In this document: positions 4,994 through 7,026 of the stretch, piece by piece
Numbering within the stretch: position 1 is the stretch's first letter
Layout of the letters: every line of letters starts with the position of its first letter
Source of the DNA: an uncultured Oscillospiraceae bacterium
GTDB lineage: Bacteria; Bacillota; Clostridia; Oscillospirales; Ruminococcaceae
DNA length: 7,026 nucleotides
NCBI GenBank assembly: GCA_910587465.1
Contig: CAJUMS010000122.1
Location: 1-7,026 of the forward strand
Direction: 5' to 3'
Translations under genes and position numbers: made by a program
The notes under the pieces: generated by a model
Seen by the model: only the letters and a program-made list of their open reading frames with translations
Told to the model about the DNA's origin: nothing
Database searches by the model: none

Positions 4994-5019
4994 TACATTA
5001 TCAGCGCTGATAAAATGTA
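4994..5019. promoter_or_regulatory. Palindrome before the Gly/Met/Phe-rich gene
   Basis: TTATCAGCGCTGATAA (4998-5013) is a perfect 16-bp palindrome. It extends to 4994-5019 if two extra A-T bases on one side are allowed (TACATTATCAGC against TACATTTTATCAGC). It lies in the 60-bp gap between two genes, 31-46 bases before the downstream start codon. GATAAT inside it resembles a -10 box, but no good -35 is at the right distance. A dyad operator for a phage repressor is the simplest reading; an RNA hairpin is also possible. Confidence 0.45.
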
Positions 5020-5023
5020 CAAA

Positions 5024-5248
5024 TTATCTTTGCGGCAGAACCGCTGCCATTTTTCTGGCGATTTCCTCTGCAATTCCCCGCATTTGATTATACTGATCCT
5101 GAGATATCTCGCCGGAGTTGATTTTGTTTTGAAGAATTTCGCGCGGGTCGCCATGAAATCCGTTAATATGCTGAAGCAATGCCTGTGCCATATTAGGCTT
5201 TGCACCCTGCATGTTTCCGTTAAGCGCTTTAAATAAGGGATTAGCCAT
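5024..5248 (-). CDS. Small helical phage protein, unknown function
   Basis: A 74-residue protein. The ATG at 5248 overlaps the end of the preceding gene by eight bases, with AAAGGAGG upstream inside that gene, so translation is coupled. The N-terminus is Asn/Gly/Ala-rich (MANPLFKALNGN). It continues as helix-turn-helix-like segments: AQALLQHINGFHGDPREIL, then NSGEISQDQYNQMRGIAEEIARKM. The GDP-REIL-Q and SGxxSQDQYNQ signature is one I associate with small proteins common in prophages of gut Clostridia, function unknown. The second half could bind DNA or a partner protein, but no standard helix-turn-helix is evident. No membrane segment. Confidence 0.78.
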   Translation of the reverse strand: MANPLFKALNGNMQGAKPNMAQALLQHINGFHGDPREILQNKINSGEISQDQYNQMRGIAEEIARKMAAVLPQR

Positions 5249-5690
5249 TGTCCGTTTCCTCCTTTGCCTTTGCCGCCTTTGCGAGGAGCGCGTTCAGCTT
5301 GTCCTCGAGCGCGTTGAATTCCTCGCGTGTCACAAAGTCCGCGCCCGCTTGCTGCTGAATGCTCGGCTTGTTTGCCGCTGTGCGTTCCGTGTAGTCGAAA
5401 ACGCGAAGCGGCAGTGGCATTCCGCTCTGATCGCTGGATTTTATATAAAATGTGTTGTTCTCGCTGTCCATAAGCATTACGGAAGCTCCCGGAGCAGTCA
5501 AATATGCCTTAGCGCCTTCTTCGCCCTGCACCCAGATTATCCCGTTATTCGCGGGCTGCTGTGTCATAGGCTGCACCGTCTGTATCGGCTGCGGCTGATA
5601 CTGTCCGCTTAACTGCGCTAGCCTGTCGGGGGCTGCACCATTATAATAGGGCTGCTGCGGATATCCCGCCATATTATTGTAAAAAGGCAT
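5241..5690 (-). CDS. Pro/Gln/Tyr-rich phage protein with a C-terminal coiled coil
   Basis: A 149-residue protein. GGAGG lies within the last codons of the preceding gene, whose stop is one base before this ATG. Residues 1-48 are a flexible Pro/Gln/Tyr/Asn-rich arm. Residues 50-103 form a compact beta-like domain with the string IIWVQGEEGAKAYLTAPGAS, then VMLMDSENNTFYIKSSDQSG and PLPLRVFDY. Residues 117-145 (FVTREEFNALEDKLNALL) are a heptad-patterned coiled coil that probably oligomerises. The WVQGEEGAKxY...DSENxxFYIKS pattern is, from memory, widespread in gut Clostridia prophages and uncharacterised. A structural or virion-associated role would suit the flexible arm plus oligomerising end, but this is inference. 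Confidence 0.8.
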   Translation of the reverse strand: MPFYNNMAGYPQQPYYNGAAPDRLAQLSGQYQPQPIQTVQPMTQQPANNGIIWVQGEEGAKAYLTAPGASVMLMDSENNTFYIKSSDQSGMPLPLRVFDYTERTAANKPSIQQQAGADFVTREEFNALEDKLNALLAKAAKAKEETDNG

Positions 5691-5691
5691 T

Positions 5692-6078
5692 TTATTCCCT
5701 CCGTTCCCAGTAATACAGCGGTATCTCGTCGCCGCTGTTCCAGGTGTCGTAATATTTGCCGTCGATCACCGCCACGACGTGTCCTGAACAGGCAAGGATG
5801 AACGTTCCTTGCGGATTATCCGTGCAGAAATCCTCCACGGAGTAGTTTTCGGGCAGATCGTCAGGGATCGCGTTCCGCACAAAACCCTTGCTTTTCAGGT
5901 AGGCTCCCCAAACGTGATTAGCCGACGGCATATCGCACATTATAAAACCTTGTAGGCACATTCCCGTGTAGGTCTTTTCCCAGCTCTGACCGAGTGCCGC
6001 GGATATCGCCCGAACGGTGCAGTCACCAACGGCTTTGTTTTCGGGATTTTTGTTGTACCATTCAAAAAATTCCGCCAT
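5692..6078 (-). CDS. Papain/C39-like cysteine protease-like phage protein
   Basis: A 128-residue protein starting at ATG 6078, with GGAAG about seven bases upstream. It is the first gene of an eight-gene unit. Three spaced motifs match a papain-fold Cys-His-Asp arrangement: NKAVGDCTVRAIS (Cys20 at the start of the first helix), CSGHVVAVIDG (His100) and YYDTWNSGDE (Asp111). Between them lies PSANHVWGAYLKSKGF (51-66), also distinctive. The order and spacing resemble peptidase C39-like domains, which cleave after double glycine. There is no signal peptide or membrane segment, so it would act in the cytoplasm or in the assembling particle. It could mature one of its neighbours (the Gly-rich protein downstream has GG pairs), remove a tag, or be an inactive scaffold. 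Catalysis is not proven. The protein is short, near the minimum for this fold. Confidence 0.75.
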   Translation of the reverse strand: MAEFFEWYNKNPENKAVGDCTVRAISAALGQSWEKTYTGMCLQGFIMCDMPSANHVWGAYLKSKGFVRNAIPDDLPENYSVEDFCTDNPQGTFILACSGHVVAVIDGKYYDTWNSGDEIPLYYWERRE

Positions 6079-6107
6079 AGCTCATCTTCCTTTTATTTAA
6101 TAATAGC

Positions 6108-6113
6108 ATTATA
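6108..6113 (-). promoter_or_regulatory. Candidate -10 box for the eight-gene prophage unit
   Basis: TATAAT (6113-6108, minus strand) lies 30 bases before the ATG at 6078 in an AT-rich stretch, after the terminator of the upstream gene. No good -35 box stands 17 bases upstream (AACCCG there). That would suit a promoter needing an activator or a phage sigma-like factor, such as the regulator encoded immediately upstream. The rest of 6114-6178 shows nothing else I can name. Confidence 0.4.
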
Positions 6114-6178
6114 CAAAGCCTTTTACAATACGGGTTCAGGGTGTATTTTGTGCAATTTTCGGGCATATTTTGGACGTC

Positions 6179-6203
6179 AAAAATCCCCCGAGAAATCGGG
6201 GGA
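6179..6203 (-). terminator. Terminator after the sigma-like regulator
   Basis: TCCCCCGA (6184-6191) and TCGGGGGA (6196-6203) form an eight-pair G-C-rich stem around a four-base loop. On the minus strand TTTTT (6183-6179) follows. It begins six bases after the regulator's stop codon and separates the lysis genes from the eight-gene unit. Confidence 0.9.
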
Positions 6204-6209
6204 GCGTTA

Positions 6210-6416
6210 TCATATTTTGCTGAAAAGCACCTTTTGGGTTTTGTAAACTATGGCTTTTATTTGTCTTACCGAAAGGTCGAACTCCTCCGCCAACGGCTCA
6301 TAACAGATCCCATAAAGCAGGCGACGCTTTAAAATCTTGCGATCGCGCTCGTTGAATATCCACTCGTCAACCAAGGCGGAAACCTGTGAACGGGATAGAT
6401 CGATTTGTTTTTTCAT
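6210..6416 (-). CDS. Sigma region 4-like small phage regulator
   Basis: A 68-residue basic protein. Residues 20-66 (ERDRKILKRRLLYGICYEPLAEEFDLSVRQIKAIVYKTQKVLF) fit the region 4 helix-turn-helix of sigma-70 family proteins: an ERD-type helix, then LAEEFDLSVRQIKAIV, in which the second helix would read DNA. There is no region 2, so it cannot be a full sigma factor. It may activate transcription by contacting RNA polymerase at a phage promoter or act as a late regulator. GAGGGTG lies about 12 bases before the ATG, a rather long spacing. It is 30 bases after the membrane protein gene and is followed by a strong terminator and then the eight-gene unit, which it may control. Phages of gut Clostridia carry similar short proteins. 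Confidence 0.78.
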   Translation of the reverse strand: MKKQIDLSRSQVSALVDEWIFNERDRKILKRRLLYGICYEPLAEEFDLSVRQIKAIVYKTQKVLFSKI

Positions 6417-6446
6417 TTTGGTTTTTTCACCCTCGTGCCCCGCGAA

Positions 6447-6740
6447 TTACCGCTCTTGCGTGTTCGTGTCCGTTTCGTAACCTTTATCCGTGCCATTGTA
6501 AATATCACCGTCATTTCCTATATAATTAGCATTTCCGCCGCTGCCACCGTCCAATTCAATTACCTCGCTTGAATAATCATATTGACACCACGCGACAATC
6601 CACACTACGTTTGACGCAAATATAAGCGCGACAGCCACGATCAAAGCTATAACCAAACGCTTTATAGTGCGCTCGTTACGCGCTTGTTCGCCCTCATACA
6701 CGAAGTAAGGGACTGCCGAATTATTGTTGTTGTCTGTCAT
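6447..6740 (-). CDS. Single-pass membrane phage protein, holin-like position
   Basis: A 97-residue protein. The ATG at 6740 lies three bases after the endolysin stop, with AGGTGA in the end of that gene. Residues 1-26 are polar, with a basic RNERTIKR just before a hydrophobic segment at 29-51 (LVIALIVAVALIFASNVVWIVAW). Residues 55-97 form an acidic, Gly/Asn/Asp-rich tail. By the positive-inside rule the N-terminus is cytoplasmic and the tail outside. Being next to the endolysin, it could be a holin or a lysis accessory, but its single segment and long soluble tail are not typical of known holins. The VPYFVYEGEQARNER start is one I recall from many gut phages without assigned function. Confidence 0.8.
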   Translation of the reverse strand: MTDNNNNSAVPYFVYEGEQARNERTIKRLVIALIVAVALIFASNVVWIVAWCQYDYSSEVIELDGGSGGNANYIGNDGDIYNGTDKGYETDTNTQER

Positions 6741-6743
6741 TTG

Positions 6744-7025
6744 TCACCTCATAAATTCATTAACCTTTGCCTGCACGGCATTGTAATCATACCCCGCTTC
6801 GGTAAGCCGCTTCTTGCGTTCGTCACCATTGCCCCAGTCGCCGCGGATGACTTCTTTGGCGATCTCGTCGACGGATTTCTTGGTGACGGACTGAATGTCC
6901 TCAGAGTTGACCCAGCCGTAGACAGTCGAGCCGCTGCCGTCGTTCACAAGGTGGATCGGGTGCGCCGCGCTGTTGGCAATGCGCGTGATCCTCGCCTTAC
7001 CGGGTTTGCACGCCGTCCCGCGCGT
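6744..7025 (-). CDS. Endolysin C-terminus, SH3-like plus CW_7 (Cpl-7) wall-binding domain, partial
   Basis: The frame runs off the right edge, so only the last 93 residues are visible. The catalytic domain is outside. Visible residues 1-45 (KPGKARITRIANSAAHPIHLV, then VYGWVNSEDI) look like an SH3-type wall-binding segment. Residues 49-92 match the CW_7 repeat closely (KKSVDEIAKEVIRGDWGNGDERKKRLTEAGYDYNAVQAKVNEFM); this domain is found in the Cpl-7 lysozyme of pneumococcal phage Cp-7 and in other endolysins. It binds peptidoglycan, so the protein should degrade the host wall at lysis. One repeat is visible. The catalytic type (muramidase or amidase) cannot be told. A GTG at 6947 can look like a start, but the frame is open upstream of it with SH3-like sequence. 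Confidence 0.9.
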   Translation of the reverse strand, partial: TRGTACKPGKARITRIANSAAHPIHLVNDGSGSTVYGWVNSEDIQSVTKKSVDEIAKEVIRGDWGNGDERKKRLTEAGYDYNAVQAKVNEFMR

Positions 7026-7026
7026 T

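Larger units (their letters stand above)
2414..7026. mobile_element. Terminal part of a prophage next to tRNA-Gly
   Basis: Every gene in this segment runs leftward. It includes an endolysin end with a CW_7 domain, a sigma region 4-like phage regulator and a string of small proteins that resemble uncharacterised proteins recurring in prophages of gut Clostridia (from memory, not searched). The first part after the tRNA, 2414-2597, has no gene and carries the tRNA terminator, a 12-bp tandem repeat and a bidirectional terminator. The integrase, packaging and tail genes are not in the window. The tRNA-side border is inferred from context. Confidence 0.8.

Noticed and set aside
6744..6947. A separate 67-codon gene starting at GTG 6947
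   Set aside because: The frame stays open upstream to the window edge and reads as SH3-like sequence, so GTG is an internal codon of a longer endolysin.
1..7026. CRISPR array, insertion sequence or diversity-generating repeat pair
   Set aside because: No regularly spaced direct repeats, terminal inverted repeats with transposase, or variable/template repeat pair were seen on either strand.

Overview
The window looks like a chromosomal segment from a mid-GC Gram-positive gut bacterium of the Clostridia (Oscillospiraceae/Ruminococcus-like). This is inferred from strong AGGAGG-type ribosome binding sites, consensus sigma-A promoters, a lipobox lipoprotein and, on the right, a run of phage proteins of the kind recurrent in prophages of gut Clostridia. 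No database search was possible, so the taxonomic assignment is an inference.

Positions 1-2413 read as host DNA. On the minus strand there is a small lipoprotein gene whose start codon is separated from its reading frame by one base in an A6 tract, then a secreted or membrane-anchored SGNH/GDSL hydrolase with its own terminator. A 295-bp divergent intergenic region (1347-1641) carries a palindrome, a strong plus-strand promoter and a folded leader. It is followed by a plus-strand gene for an SCP2-like domain fused to a Lys/Ala/Pro-rich tail. Two terminator-like hairpins follow, then tRNA-Gly(CCC) with a textbook promoter and its own terminator. A second perfect-consensus promoter at the extreme left edge (minus strand) drives something outside the window.

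Positions 2414-7026 are the end of a prophage whose genes all run leftward toward the tRNA. Reading in transcription order from the right edge: the C-terminus of an endolysin (SH3-like plus a CW_7/Cpl-7 wall-binding domain), a single-pass membrane protein, and a 68-residue sigma region 4-like regulator ending in a strong terminator. A separate eight-gene unit follows (6078 to 2598): a papain/C39-like cysteine protease-like protein, a Pro/Gln-rich protein with a coiled coil, a small helical protein, a Gly/Met/Phe- and Cys-rich membrane-anchored protein, a small helical protein, a Cys-rich beta protein, a Gly/Tyr/Arg-rich protein and a small helical protein started by TTG. The unit ends in a bidirectional terminator 158 bp from the tRNA 3' end.

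The likely arrangement is a temperate phage integrated at the 3' end of tRNA-Gly(CCC). A tandem 12-bp repeat between the tRNA and the last phage gene could be an integrase arm site. The integrase and the other attachment site are not in the window, so the integration claim rests on position and gene content. The eight-gene unit is the most interesting part: it is compact, translationally coupled, has its own boundaries and comes right after a small regulator, and none of its genes has a function I can assign with confidence.
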